A stretch of 9,382 bases of DNA from Chthonomonadaceae bacterium (GCA_025355115.1 JANXLO010000680.1:1-9382), one strand, 5' to 3'. Shown: positions 1-6,833, counted from the stretch's first letter. Notes: generated by a model not told the origin, from the sequence alone. Numbers and translations: made by a program.

Positions 1-678
1 GTTCGATTGGCTGTCGTTGAAGCCCTGGGCACAAGGAACGACATGCGAGCGGTCGAACCGCTTCTCCGGCTGCTGCGAACAGTGACTGACAATGCGACGC
101 GCATAGCCGTCATGCGCACCTTGGACAATCTTCAGGACGCCCTCGCGATTCCAGCACTATTGGAAATTCTCAATTCGCGTGATCCAGAACTTCATAGACA
201 GGCGATATTTGCGCTGCGGGATTTTCCGGAGCCGTCTCTTGTTCCAGTGTTCATTGACGCACTGAAGGATCGAGACATAGTCGTTCGTTGTCAGTCCGCG
301 AAGGCCCTCGCACAGCAGCGTGACCTGCGAGCACTCGTGCCGCTTCTCACCGCTTTGCCCCGAGAACAGGCGGTAGATCGCGATGCCATTATCGCGGCGC
401 TAGGTTCTCTGGGACATGCCGATGCCGTCGAGGTGATTCTGCCCGCTTTGCACAACAAACGCACTGCACGTACAGCGCAGGATGCCGTTACGCGAATTGT
501 GGAACAAAACCGCAGCAATCTGACAGATTCAGTGTTGCAACGGCTATGTTCTCTGCCAGACTCGGTGACGCAGATTGACTACGAACGGTACGGGGAGATC
601 GAAGAGACGGAAATCAGCTGCATTTCACTTCGCCGAACTGCGGAGGAGGAGACTCAGCGACGAGAGGTGACTTCATAG
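1..678 (+). CDS. HEAT-repeat protein, 3' part only
   Basis: The reading frame is open from the first base of the window (V-R-L-A-V-V-E-A-L-G), so the true start lies upstream; the TTG at 7 is inside a repeat and is unlikely to be the start. The visible 225 residues hold about five helical HEAT/PBS-lyase-type repeats of roughly 30 residues, each ending in a pattern such as EPLLRLL, IPALLEIL, VPVFIDAL, LVPLLTAL and VEVILPAL. The last 60 or so residues, from about VEQNRSNL, leave the repeat pattern and are rich in charged residues (EEETQRRE). Such proteins form curved protein-binding scaffolds, and no catalytic motif is visible. A WD40-repeat gene follows 61 bases downstream on the same strand, so the two may share a transcript. 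The specific role is unknown. Confidence 0.85.
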   Translation, partial: VRLAVVEALGTRNDMRAVEPLLRLLRTVTDNATRIAVMRTLDNLQDALAIPALLEILNSRDPELHRQAIFALRDFPEPSLVPVFIDALKDRDIVVRCQSAKALAQQRDLRALVPLLTALPREQAVDRDAIIAALGSLGHADAVEVILPALHNKRTARTAQDAVTRIVEQNRSNLTDSVLQRLCSLPDSVTQIDYERYGEIEETEISCISLRRTAEEETQRREVTS

Positions 679-726
679 AGGACAATGCATAATTGAATAG
701 GGCAGAATGAAAAAAAACAGTGCGAC

Positions 727-734
727 AAGGGGAG
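727..734 (+). promoter_or_regulatory. Ribosome binding site deciding the WD40 start
   Basis: The sequence AAGGGGAG lies 5 bases before the ATG at 740. The alternative in-frame ATG at 707 has only a weak AGGGCAG upstream and would place eleven extra residues before the twin-arginine signal. This favours 740. Confidence 0.65.
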
Positions 735-739
735 CCATC

Positions 740-1765
740 ATGAGCAGGTTCAATCGACGACAGGCAGTGCAGGCGGCTTCTGCACTTCTCGTTTCGGGTT
801 TGATGAGTAAGCAGGCAGAGGCAGCGCCGGAGCCGACGTATTCGACAGCAGTGGGAGCCGCCTGCCTCGCCATGAGCAGCGAAGGTGCATTATTTGCTGT
901 GCCGATCAAAGGAAATGGAGTCGCGCTCTTTGACTATTCGACGTCGAAGTTCGTTCGACTCCTGACCATACCAGAGACGGTGAAGATAGAGTCTCTTGCG
1001 CTGACCGGGCCAGATAGACGTATTGGTGCGCTGAAGCTGGGAGCGGCGGTTCCAATGCTGGCGGCAGGCGGCTCGGACGGAATCGTGCGGCTCTGGAATC
1101 CGCTGACCGGCGAAAGCGTAGGCAGTTTCTCGGCGCATGAGAAGGCAGTCACGGGACTGGTCTTCAGCCCAGATGGGACCTGGATGGCGACTATCTCCAG
1201 TTCCGAAACCCGACTGCACCTCTGGAACGTGGCTCGCAGGGAACGTATCAACGCCGTGCCTGGCCTTGCAGTCTCGATGGATAGTCTCGCTCTCAGCCCG
1301 GACGGCAAGCTGCTGGCGATCGGCGGAGTCAGTTCCATGCCCGTCGTTCACCTCTATTCCGTCGCCGATCCCTCTCTGACAAAACGCTTCTCGGGGGTGC
1401 TGCGCGGCACACACAACCTCAGCGTCCACGCGCTTGATTTCAGCCCGGACGGCAAACGTCTCGTCAGCGGCAGCATGGACAAGACTGCCTGTCTCTGGGA
1501 TATCGAGACCCGAAAGCTTATTCAGACTTTTGCTAAGCACGCGGAGCCAATATTGGCAGTAGGCTTCCATCCGAGCGGCAAACTGGTCGCGAGCGCCGGG
1601 CTGGACACAACCCTGCGCCTATGGAATCCTGAGACTGGAGAAGAGGTCGGACGCCCGCTCACAACGGCGGGAGAGGTCTATGCGGTAAAATTCGCTCCAG
1701 ACGGTAAATCGCTCGTCCGCGTCGGACAACGCGGGGTTGTACGCACTGATCTCTCTTCCGCCTGA
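740..1765 (+). CDS. WD40-repeat beta-propeller protein with a Tat-type signal
   Basis: Predicted 341-residue protein. The N-terminus carries two arginines (residues 6-7, FNRRQAV) followed by a hydrophobic stretch (ASALLVSGL) and a likely AEA cleavage site near residue 28. This resembles a twin-arginine signal, so export in folded form is inferred. The rest reads as seven WD40 blades. Most end in a recognisable W/Y-D/N turn: VALFDYS, VRLWNPLTG (about 118-126), LHLWNVA, VHLYSVA, ACLWDIETRK (about 249-258), LRLWNPETGE (about 292-300), and a last degenerate blade to the C-terminus. Several blades have the FSPDG or FAPDG turn. Seven blades would close a complete propeller. No enzymatic domain is attached, so a scaffold or binding role is likely. 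It follows the HEAT-repeat gene by 61 bases. No clear terminator is seen in the 72-base convergent gap after it. Confidence 0.88.
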   Translation: MSRFNRRQAVQAASALLVSGLMSKQAEAAPEPTYSTAVGAACLAMSSEGALFAVPIKGNGVALFDYSTSKFVRLLTIPETVKIESLALTGPDRRIGALKLGAAVPMLAAGGSDGIVRLWNPLTGESVGSFSAHEKAVTGLVFSPDGTWMATISSSETRLHLWNVARRERINAVPGLAVSMDSLALSPDGKLLAIGGVSSMPVVHLYSVADPSLTKRFSGVLRGTHNLSVHALDFSPDGKRLVSGSMDKTACLWDIETRKLIQTFAKHAEPILAVGFHPSGKLVASAGLDTTLRLWNPETGEEVGRPLTTAGEVYAVKFAPDGKSLVRVGQRGVVRTDLSSA

Positions 1766-1837
1766 AAACACTCCCACTGCAAATTGGGCTAGTCGCGGCT
1801 ACATACGCAATCGGATCACGGAATATCAGTGGCTGGC

Positions 1838-2441
1838 TTACATCGCTTGCCGCGCCATCTGCAAAAGAACGCCCGCTACCTTACCCGGCTGGCTGATGTG
1901 ATACTCCCTATCATAAACCAGTGCAAGGGTCTCGGTGAGGTGCATGAATTTCCATAGGCTGCCCGTCGTGACAACGCCGAACACAGCGGTATGGCGTTCT
2001 CCTGTTCGCGGTTGTACTGCTGAGCAGCCACCATCTCCGCGAGGCACAGCGCGATTCCACGAGGGACGTTTTCGTTCTTTGCCTCCACGATCGCGACATC
2101 TGGAGCCTCCACCGCCAACTGCAGTGGGGAAAAAGACAGCAGAAAGTCGCAGACTCCCTTCAGCCCTTTCTCTGCATCCACATTGAATTCAAATCCTGAG
2201 AAGAGGCTGATCCGATCTTCGATTTGGCGCCGAGTCTCCACCATCACCGGCATAATAATCAGCTCAGAGCGAGCTTTTCCAAGCTGATCTTCAGAGCCAA
2301 CGGCAACTTGTATGCCAGAGTTTCGTTCAGCCATGTGCTCAGGTGAGCATCTGGCGCGTGCGCAAACAGGTCTTTGCGCCCCACGATCCGCAGTCCGAAG
2401 AGCCTTTTCAGTCCTGGGAGCGTGAATTCGTTATAGGCCAT
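1838..2441 (-). pseudogene. PD-(D/E)XK-like hypothetical protein gene, broken by two frameshifts
   Basis: Three consecutive reading frames on the - strand together spell one protein of about 201 residues. It starts MAYNEFTLPGLKRLFGL at 2441, with AGGA 8 bases upstream. The first frame runs to about 2275 (LPLALKISLEK). A second frame continues with ARSELIIMPVMVETRRQ through IVEAKNEN and LAEMVAAQQYNRE to about 1990. A third frame finishes with VFGVVTTGSLWKFMHL and ends at TAA 1838. I recognise this layout as a protein family common in cyanobacteria. The order FNVDxxKGLxGxCDF then VEAKNEN supplies the D and ExK of a restriction-endonuclease-like fold. Both breaks fit loss of one base each, the first beside an AAAA run and the second in ATACCGC. 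It could be a decayed gene or assembly error. The flanking genes are intact, and there is no obvious operon partner. Confidence 0.75.
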
Positions 2442-2566
2442 ATCTATTTTCCTCACGAAGTGCAACCTGGGCGGCAGAGGAGCAGAACTGGCGACAGTTT
2501 AAATGCCAAATCCAACTCGCGAAGGGCTGTGCCATTTCGCAGTTTAGCGTGAAGTAGAGGCTGAGT

Positions 2567-3589
2567 TCAGTTGTTGATGATCTGCGCGGCGAAGCGCTCC
2601 ATCTCCTCGCGTTGCGGGCTGCATTGCAGGAGGAGGAAGTCCACACCGACCGCCTCGAACTCCGCGATGCGCGCTTTGACCTGCGCGGGGGTGCCGACAA
2701 GACCGGCGCGAAGCCCCCGGTTGGATACTGAATAGTCCTCTAGCGAAACTTGCTGCTCCAGCTTCGTTCCCGCCAGCCACTGCTGATAGTTTGCATAGCC
2801 TGCCGACGAGCTTTTGACATCGGTGATTCTCTCAAGCTCGGCGGTCGCCTCGGCCTCCGTGTCGCGCACGAGGCTGTAGGCGGCCGCGCCGAACAGCAAG
2901 GGGGGAAGCCCGAGCCGCTCGCGACGCGCCCGCATGTCCGCGATGCGCTCCCCTATTTTCTCCGGCGGGTCGCCATGCATCACGTAGCCGTCGCAGGTGC
3001 GGGCGATCAGCTCCTTCGCAGATTCCGATTCGCCTCCGGCATAGAGCAGCGGACGGGGGCGATTAGCCACGGGCTTGGGCTGCAGCACATTGTCTTCGAC
3101 CTTATAGTAGTGGCCCGAGTGCGAAAAGTGATCGCCATCCCAGACGCCGTTCAGCACGGAGAGCCACTCCTCCGTGCGGGCATAGCGATCCTCATGCTGC
3201 TCGAAGCCAACGCCGTATTTCTGCGCTTCCTCTCGCCACCACGAGGAGACAACGTTGAGCGACAGCCTGCCGCTGCTGATATGATCGATGTTCGCGGCCT
3301 GTTTTGCGAGCAGAGCGGGGCTGTGGAACGTGGGGCGGACGGCCACCATTATCTCTTGAGTGCTGGTCACCGCCGCGAGTGCAGCTGCCGTCGACCATGC
3401 ATCGAGGGAGGGAGCCTGCGGCCCTTTGATGTCGTTCAGGTTCAACTCCGCTACGAGAACCAAATCGAAGCCGATCTGCTCTGCTCGCTGAGCCAGGGCG
3501 GAGCTGTACTCCCAGGTCGCCTCCATGTTTTCATTCTCGACGTTTCGAAGCCAGCCGCCGAAGACGGGAAGCCAGTAGCCGTAGCGCAT
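2567..3589 (-). CDS. LLM-class FMN-dependent monooxygenase, SfnG/SsuD-like
   Basis: A 340-residue single-domain protein of the bacterial luciferase-like fold. The start YGYWLPVFGG, the core block SPALLAKQAANIDHISSGRL followed by NVVSSWWREE, then HEDRYARTEEWL, GVWDGDHFSHSGHYYKV, LQPKPV and YAGGESESAKELIA all match the dimethylsulfone monooxygenase (SfnG) and alkanesulfonate monooxygenase (SsuD) subgroup in order and spacing. The C-terminus has the usual LVGTPAQVKARIAEFEAVGVDFLLL. Members use reduced FMN and oxygen, with the flavin supplied by a separate reductase; none is visible here. The length is slightly shorter than typical SfnG. The ATG lies 2 bases after the ATP-grasp stop codon, with GAGGGA 6 bases upstream inside that gene, so translation is probably coupled. 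The substrate is unknown. The partner argues that it is not simply a sulfone enzyme. Confidence 0.88.
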   Translation of the reverse strand: MRYGYWLPVFGGWLRNVENENMEATWEYSSALAQRAEQIGFDLVLVAELNLNDIKGPQAPSLDAWSTAAALAAVTSTQEIMVAVRPTFHSPALLAKQAANIDHISSGRLSLNVVSSWWREEAQKYGVGFEQHEDRYARTEEWLSVLNGVWDGDHFSHSGHYYKVEDNVLQPKPVANRPRPLLYAGGESESAKELIARTCDGYVMHGDPPEKIGERIADMRARRERLGLPPLLFGAAAYSLVRDTEAEATAELERITDVKSSSAGYANYQQWLAGTKLEQQVSLEDYSVSNRGLRAGLVGTPAQVKARIAEFEAVGVDFLLLQCSPQREEMERFAAQIINN

Positions 3590-3591
3590 TA

Positions 3592-4569
3592 CTATTCCCT
3601 CGCTTCCGCAACCAGATAATCGACAAGTCTCTCGTGCGGATCGAAGCCTATGACGTTTCGTGCGTCCGCGACGAAGTTGGACAGGGCATTGATGTCGTAG
3701 TATACTATCCGCCCGTCACGATCGTCCGTCATGTACTCCACCCCGCCCACGTCGATGCCTGCGGCCTGCACAACCCGCTCCACCGCCTTGATGATCTCGG
3801 GCGGCGGCGTGGTTCCCTCGACCGAAATGCCGCTTTTTGGAGCGTCGATGGGGCACGCCGAGCGAGTCAATTCCACGCCACCTCTTGTCTGACAGACATC
3901 CGCCGGACAGAGGTTGAAGCTGCTTCCGTCGGTGTAGACGTCGATCGCGTACAGATACTTGCCGCCAAGAGTCTCGACGCGGGTGATGTGTCCGTCCCGC
4001 GCGGGGGTATACTCCTGCACCAACGCTGTGCTGTCCATCCCAAGATCGATCTCCCCTGCCTCCATGGCGCAGAGCAGCTCTTCGGCGGAATCATAACGCA
4101 CGATGCCCGCCCCACTGCCGCCGATATTCGCCTTGACGACGATCGGGAAGCGGAGGCCCTCGGAAGCCTCGACAGCGAGCATGGGGTGATTGATCACTCG
4201 TGATGCGGGGTATCCCATACCAAGCGATTCGAGCAGGCTCAACTGGAGCGCTTTGCTCGTCTCGACGGAATAGGCGCGATTTCCATTGATTACTCGAAAA
4301 CCAAGCCGTTCCCAGTGCGCTACTGCTCCGAGAGTGTAGAACGTGCTATTGCCTCCCCCGCGGAGGTAGGCTGAGGGGCTCATGCGATTGAAGATCAGGC
4401 TGTAGGCCTCTGCATCACGGCGCGAGGAGGGATCGAAGAAGTGCCGGGAGGCGTTCAGATTGACGTAGGGAATTTCGCGTCTGTCAAGTTCGGCGAAGAG
4501 TGGCCGGAACCAATCAGGATGCTCGTGGTATATGGCGAAGGGTTTTGCAGTTGGCATCATGGCAGTCAT
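3592..4569 (-). CDS. ATP-grasp ligase, RimK-like
   Basis: About 325 residues from the ATG at 4569; ATGs at 4560 and 4557 are equally possible, and none has a strong ribosome site. In-frame codons reach 4683 but run through leader hairpins and look non-coding. The N-terminal part (IYHEHPDWFRPLFAELDRR) is a pre-ATP-grasp domain. NGNRAYSVETSKALQLSLLE (about 96-114) matches the RimK-type lead-in. FPIVVKANIGGSGAGI (141-156) is the ATP-binding lysine plus glycine-rich loop, LVQEY (183-187) the nucleotide hinge, and GVEYMTDD with YYDINALSNF (about 276-300) the metal-binding acidic and Asn residues. Such enzymes activate a carboxylate as acyl-phosphate and join it to an amine or thiol. The acceptor is not predictable. 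It is tightly coupled to the flavin monooxygenase downstream, suggesting a two-step pathway. Confidence 0.87.
   Translation of the reverse strand: MTAMMPTAKPFAIYHEHPDWFRPLFAELDRREIPYVNLNASRHFFDPSSRRDAEAYSLIFNRMSPSAYLRGGGNSTFYTLGAVAHWERLGFRVINGNRAYSVETSKALQLSLLESLGMGYPASRVINHPMLAVEASEGLRFPIVVKANIGGSGAGIVRYDSAEELLCAMEAGEIDLGMDSTALVQEYTPARDGHITRVETLGGKYLYAIDVYTDGSSFNLCPADVCQTRGGVELTRSACPIDAPKSGISVEGTTPPPEIIKAVERVVQAAGIDVGGVEYMTDDRDGRIVYYDINALSNFVADARNVIGFDPHERLVDYLVAEARE
3596..3601 (-). promoter_or_regulatory. Ribosome binding site of the monooxygenase, inside the ATP-grasp gene
   Basis: GAGGGA on the - strand is placed 6 bases before the ATG at 3589 and lies within the last codons of the upstream ATP-grasp gene. 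This supports translational coupling of the pair. Confidence 0.6.
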
Positions 4570-4608
4570 CAGGCTTTCAGTTGCTACGGAGCACTCAATA
4601 TGCCCCTG

Positions 4609-4676
4609 CCGCGAAGCGCGGTCGGCTCCGCCATGAGTACAGGATACTGTCAGCCTTCTCCTGAGGGTGGAGGCTG
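4609..4676 (-). other. Possible structured leader of the ATP-grasp mRNA
   Basis: Two hairpins lie just upstream of the ATP-grasp start. One pairs 4651-4658 with 4669-4676 (CAGCCTTC with GGAGGCTG, one wobble). The other is CCGCG-AAG-CGCGG at about 4609-4622. I compared them mentally with common riboswitch cores (SAM, TPP, cobalamin) and saw no match, so this is only a possible folded leader. Confidence 0.25.
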
Positions 4677-4680
4677 AACA

Positions 4681-4704
4681 CATAAAAACAAAATTGACAG
4701 GTTA
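4681..4704 (-). terminator. T-rich tail after the long hairpin, probable terminator end
   Basis: On the - strand the outer arm CCTGTCAAT of the 118-base hairpin runs straight into TTTGTTTTTATG. A stable stem followed at once by a T-rich tract is the layout of an intrinsic terminator. It would end transcription coming from the small basic protein gene (stop at 4827) before the ATP-grasp leader. The stem is far longer than normal, hence the moderate confidence. Confidence 0.45.
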
Positions 4705-4810
4705 AACACAGTGAGCATCTGCCTCTCAATTCCATCCATGCTCCGCTGCAATGATTGCAGCGAAGCATGGTAAGAGAGAGACTGGTGTTCAGCGTGAAAT
4801 GCCTGTCAAT
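4693..4810 (-). repeat. Nested 118-base inverted repeat
   Basis: The two halves are near reverse complements in colinear blocks. The outer arms are ATTGACAGG (4693-4701) and CCTGTCAAT (4802-4810), perfect over 9. Next come AACACAGT (4705-4712) and ACTGGTGTT (4781-4789), 8 pairs with one bulge, then CTCTC (4723-4727) with GAGAG (within 4774-4780). The core is a 35-base palindrome, 4736-4770, centred on G4753, pairing 16 of 17 positions with one C/A mismatch. No flanking target duplication is evident. It could be a structured RNA, an oversized terminator or a remnant of a miniature inverted-repeat element. Confidence 0.8.
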
Positions 4811-4826
4811 CCTGACGAAATGGCGG

Positions 4827-5081
4827 CTATTCGGCGGCGGGAGTCGCTGGCTTGGGACGAGGCGCACGCGCCGCTGCAGGCTTGGCGGCGGCGGGCGCAA
4901 CCTTGGCAGCTGCGGGCGTTGGCTTGGCAGCCACGGCTGCGGGTCTCGCGGCGGGCCGAGCGGCAGGACGCGCCGTGGGGCGCGGCTGGGGCTTCGCTAC
5001 ACTCAGGGACTTGATCTTTTCGTGAAGCTGCTCTTCGGCGCGCTTGCGGGTGCGGCGAATCTCTTTAGCTCGTATGCGCAA
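4827..5081 (-). CDS. Small Lys/Arg/Ala/Pro-rich protein, histone H1-tail-like
   Basis: An 84-residue protein. Residues 1-28 (beginning MRIRAKEIRRTRKRAEEQL) look like a basic amphipathic helix. The remainder is a low-complexity tail of ARPA, AAKP and PAAAK units ending KPATPAAE. The composition resembles bacterial histone H1-like or AlgP-type tails, so nucleic-acid binding is plausible, but I recognise no named family. The start codon is TTG, chosen because GGAGGAG sits 6 bases upstream; no ATG fits. The tail is very GC-rich from its Ala/Pro/Arg codons. It follows the NlpC/P60 gene by 97 bases on the same strand and is followed by the long hairpin and T-tail. A spurious ORF in GC-rich DNA is possible but made less likely by the strong ribosome site. 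Confidence 0.65.
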   Translation of the reverse strand: MRIRAKEIRRTRKRAEEQLHEKIKSLSVAKPQPRPTARPAARPAARPAAVAAKPTPAAAKVAPAAAKPAAARAPRPKPATPAAE

Positions 5082-5087
5082 TGGACA

Positions 5088-5094
5088 CTCCTCC
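5088..5094 (-). promoter_or_regulatory. Strong ribosome binding site for a TTG start
   Basis: GGAGGAG on the - strand lies 6 bases before the TTG at 5081. It is the best Shine-Dalgarno match in the window and is the main reason for calling the small basic protein real. Confidence 0.7.
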
Positions 5095-5178
5095 AGCGGA
5101 AATTCGTGATGGAAATAGGAAAGGGCACTGCCTTCGGTGCAGGCAATGAGTTATGATACCAGAGCGTCTCCTGTTCTG

Positions 5179-6087
5179 TCAAACTTTCGAGTGAACATTT
5201 GCTCGGGCCGGGCCATATCGCCATGCGCCGCGATAGCTGTATTCGCCCTTGATGACAGGGGAATCGAACTCCGCGACGGCGACCCCGGAGCGCCCCGAAG
5301 CGTGAAGAAACTGCCTGCCGTTCAGCGCCATTACGACGTGCGTAATGCCTCGTTCACGTGAGTCATCATGCCCGCTGAAGAAAACCAGATCGCCTGCCGA
5401 AACAGATTTGCCCGCTTCACGAAATCTGCCGAGTGAGGACTGCGCCTGCAGATACGCATCCCTCGGAAGAGTGATTCCCAGAACCGAATAGATACGCTGA
5501 ACATATCCGGAGCAGTCGAACCCAAATGGAGTCCCCCCGCCCCAGAGGTACGGCGTACCGATAAACTCCCTGCCCAGAGCACACGCCGCATCGCCGTCGA
5601 AACGCGCCTTAGGCTTCCAACGGCTCAGCGACTCAGGCAGCATCCACATTAGAGTCAATGGGCACTTCAGCGGAGGCGCAAAGAAACCGGACGGCACCAG
5701 GACGCCTATGCGGCCGCTCTCGTGCTTGAGGTTGGAAGGCGCACGAAGCAGGCGAGTGCCCCAGACGAATTTTGTGGCCATTCGCTTTCCGTTCGGCTTC
5801 TCCCAAACGTCTCCAAATGCCTGACTGACATACGCTTCGTCGCATCCTGCTTTGAGCATCTGGCGGTCGAAACTGTCGGAAGCCACGATATCGTCTTGAC
5901 GTAGATGCGACTCTCTCGTCCACCCCCGGTAGTCGTCGGCAGACTGAACGTAGACGAAGCCATCGTGCCTATCCAGCGCGGTCACCTTTTCACCCAATAT
6001 CCCCTGACTCACCTGTTCGCTTCTGCCACTCGGTTCGGCATAAAAAGGGACTACATTGTGGGTCAGAACGGCTTCGGTGGGCTGCAT
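5179..6087 (-). CDS. SH3/SH3/NlpC-P60 cysteine endopeptidase, YkfC-like
   Basis: A 302-residue protein. Residues about 8-64 form a bacterial SH3 domain (VVPFYAEPS, GEKVTALDRHDGFVYVQ, GWTRESHL). Residues about 85-160 read as a second SH3-like domain with the conserved WGTRL. Residues about 165-295 are the NlpC/P60 peptidase: GTPYLWGG, catalytic Cys192 in FDCSGYVQ, GDLVFF, catalytic His250 in ITHVVMAL, and His262 in FLHASG as the third polar residue. This is the architecture of gamma-D-glutamyl-L-diamino-acid endopeptidases such as YkfC, which trim peptidoglycan stem peptides. There is no signal peptide, so a cytoplasmic role in muropeptide recycling is inferred. The ATG is preceded by AGGT. 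The methyltransferase gene ends 37 bases upstream. A family assignment is secure; the exact substrate is not. Confidence 0.92.
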   Translation of the reverse strand: MQPTEAVLTHNVVPFYAEPSGRSEQVSQGILGEKVTALDRHDGFVYVQSADDYRGWTRESHLRQDDIVASDSFDRQMLKAGCDEAYVSQAFGDVWEKPNGKRMATKFVWGTRLLRAPSNLKHESGRIGVLVPSGFFAPPLKCPLTLMWMLPESLSRWKPKARFDGDAACALGREFIGTPYLWGGGTPFGFDCSGYVQRIYSVLGITLPRDAYLQAQSSLGRFREAGKSVSAGDLVFFSGHDDSRERGITHVVMALNGRQFLHASGRSGVAVAEFDSPVIKGEYSYRGAWRYGPARANVHSKV

Positions 6088-6124
6088 GTTTTACCTGTTG
6101 GGAACGGAGGAGAGGCCGATCCGA

Positions 6125-6706
6125 TTACTTGACTGGCTGTATGACAAAGTTGATGGATTCCCGGGGGAAGAACGGAGCGACCTTCGCCTCATAGCCGTGC
6201 TGGTGCGAGTTGAAAAATCTGGTCAGTTTCCTGTTGATCCAGCTGTTCTCCGGTCCATTGAGGCGGACTTCAATCCTCTTCCAGTCCCGCTCCGAATAGT
6301 GGAAGGCGTAGACTCCCCCCTCGTAGCCCGTCGGTATGATATAGTCGAGTGTACGGACGCCGAATGGGGTGAGATGAGTAGGGTCGGTCCAATAGAAATG
6401 GCTTGTATAATGCGGCACCTCGATGCGCAGTTGTCCTGTGGGTTTGATTATCCTGTGAAGCTCGTCGAGAACTGGCAAAACGGGGCGAAGATGCTCCAGC
6501 ACGTGCTCGGCCACAATGTAGTCGAACGCGTTGTCCTCGAAAGGATAGGGGAAGTTGTTCAGATCGTGAATGTGCGTTGCGCGCGACCTGGGGTTGACAT
6601 CCAGAGTCTCGGATTTGGGCCAGACCGGGCGCTGACCGCATCCTATCTCCAGCATACGGGTACCTGTCGGCAAAGCATCTAATTCTGCCTTCGTGAAGCA
6701 AGCCAT
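6125..6706 (-). CDS. SAM-dependent methyltransferase, class I
   Basis: Predicted 193 residues from the ATG at 6706, which has GAGGA 7 bases upstream. An in-frame TTG at 6850 would add 48 residues and overlap the CAP gene; it lacks that support, though the longer form cannot be excluded. The Rossmann core is clear: motif I MLEIGCGQRP (residues 18-27), acidic strand-2 end LDVNP (Asp36), FDYIVAEHVLEHL (61-73) as post-motif region, and LHRIIKPTGQLRIEVP (83-98). The C-terminal part (HYTSHFYWTDPTHLTPFG and the region after it) is typical of Methyltransf_11-like proteins found near cell-surface or glycan genes. The substrate is unknown. It sits between the CAP gene (127-base gap) and the NlpC/P60 gene (37-base gap) and may be co-transcribed with them. 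Confidence 0.87.
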   Translation of the reverse strand: MACFTKAELDALPTGTRMLEIGCGQRPVWPKSETLDVNPRSRATHIHDLNNFPYPFEDNAFDYIVAEHVLEHLRPVLPVLDELHRIIKPTGQLRIEVPHYTSHFYWTDPTHLTPFGVRTLDYIIPTGYEGGVYAFHYSERDWKRIEVRLNGPENSWINRKLTRFFNSHQHGYEAKVAPFFPRESINFVIQPVK

Positions 6707-6713
6707 AATGGAA

Positions 6714-6718
6714 TCCTC
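6714..6718 (-). promoter_or_regulatory. Ribosome binding site deciding the methyltransferase start
   Basis: GAGGA on the - strand is 7 bases before the ATG at 6706. This supports the short 193-residue form over the TTG-started form at 6850. Confidence 0.6.
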
Positions 6719-6833
6719 ATTGCTATAACATGCTGGCCATCGCCTCCAATGCCCAGCCCAATCATCATGGATGGAGCGGTAGGCGCGAATGATTCTGAAG
6801 GGGGCATCATCGTTCGGCGAAAATCCATAACGG

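Noticed and set aside
890..1570. 226-codon open frame on the - strand
   Set aside because: It is a shadow of the WD40 gene, whose repeats explain the sequence.
2750..3619. 289-codon open frame on the + strand
   Set aside because: It lies antisense to the flavin monooxygenase, whose protein has clear family motifs throughout. The + strand translation shows no domain and has shadow-like composition.
4570..4680. Riboswitch (SAM or similar) before the ATP-grasp gene
   Set aside because: Hairpins are present, but I could not match the conserved core of any riboswitch class I know; kept only as a possible structured leader.
4570..4683. N-terminal extension of the ATP-grasp protein to 4683
   Set aside because: The added residues (MCSASTLRRR and following) have no family resemblance and run through two leader hairpins. 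The region reads better as an untranslated leader.
4693..4810. Intact transposable element with target duplication
   Set aside because: The arms are inverted, but no matching short direct repeats flank them and no transposase is nearby.
4827..5081. Small basic protein as a graspetide-type precursor for the ATP-grasp enzyme
   Set aside because: It has no Thr/Ser/Lys plus Asp/Glu core pattern. It is an Ala/Pro/Lys tail, and the long hairpin with a T-tail separates it from the ligase gene.
6056..6682. 208-codon open frame on the + strand
   Set aside because: It is antisense to the methyltransferase, whose motif I and other conserved blocks are unmistakable.
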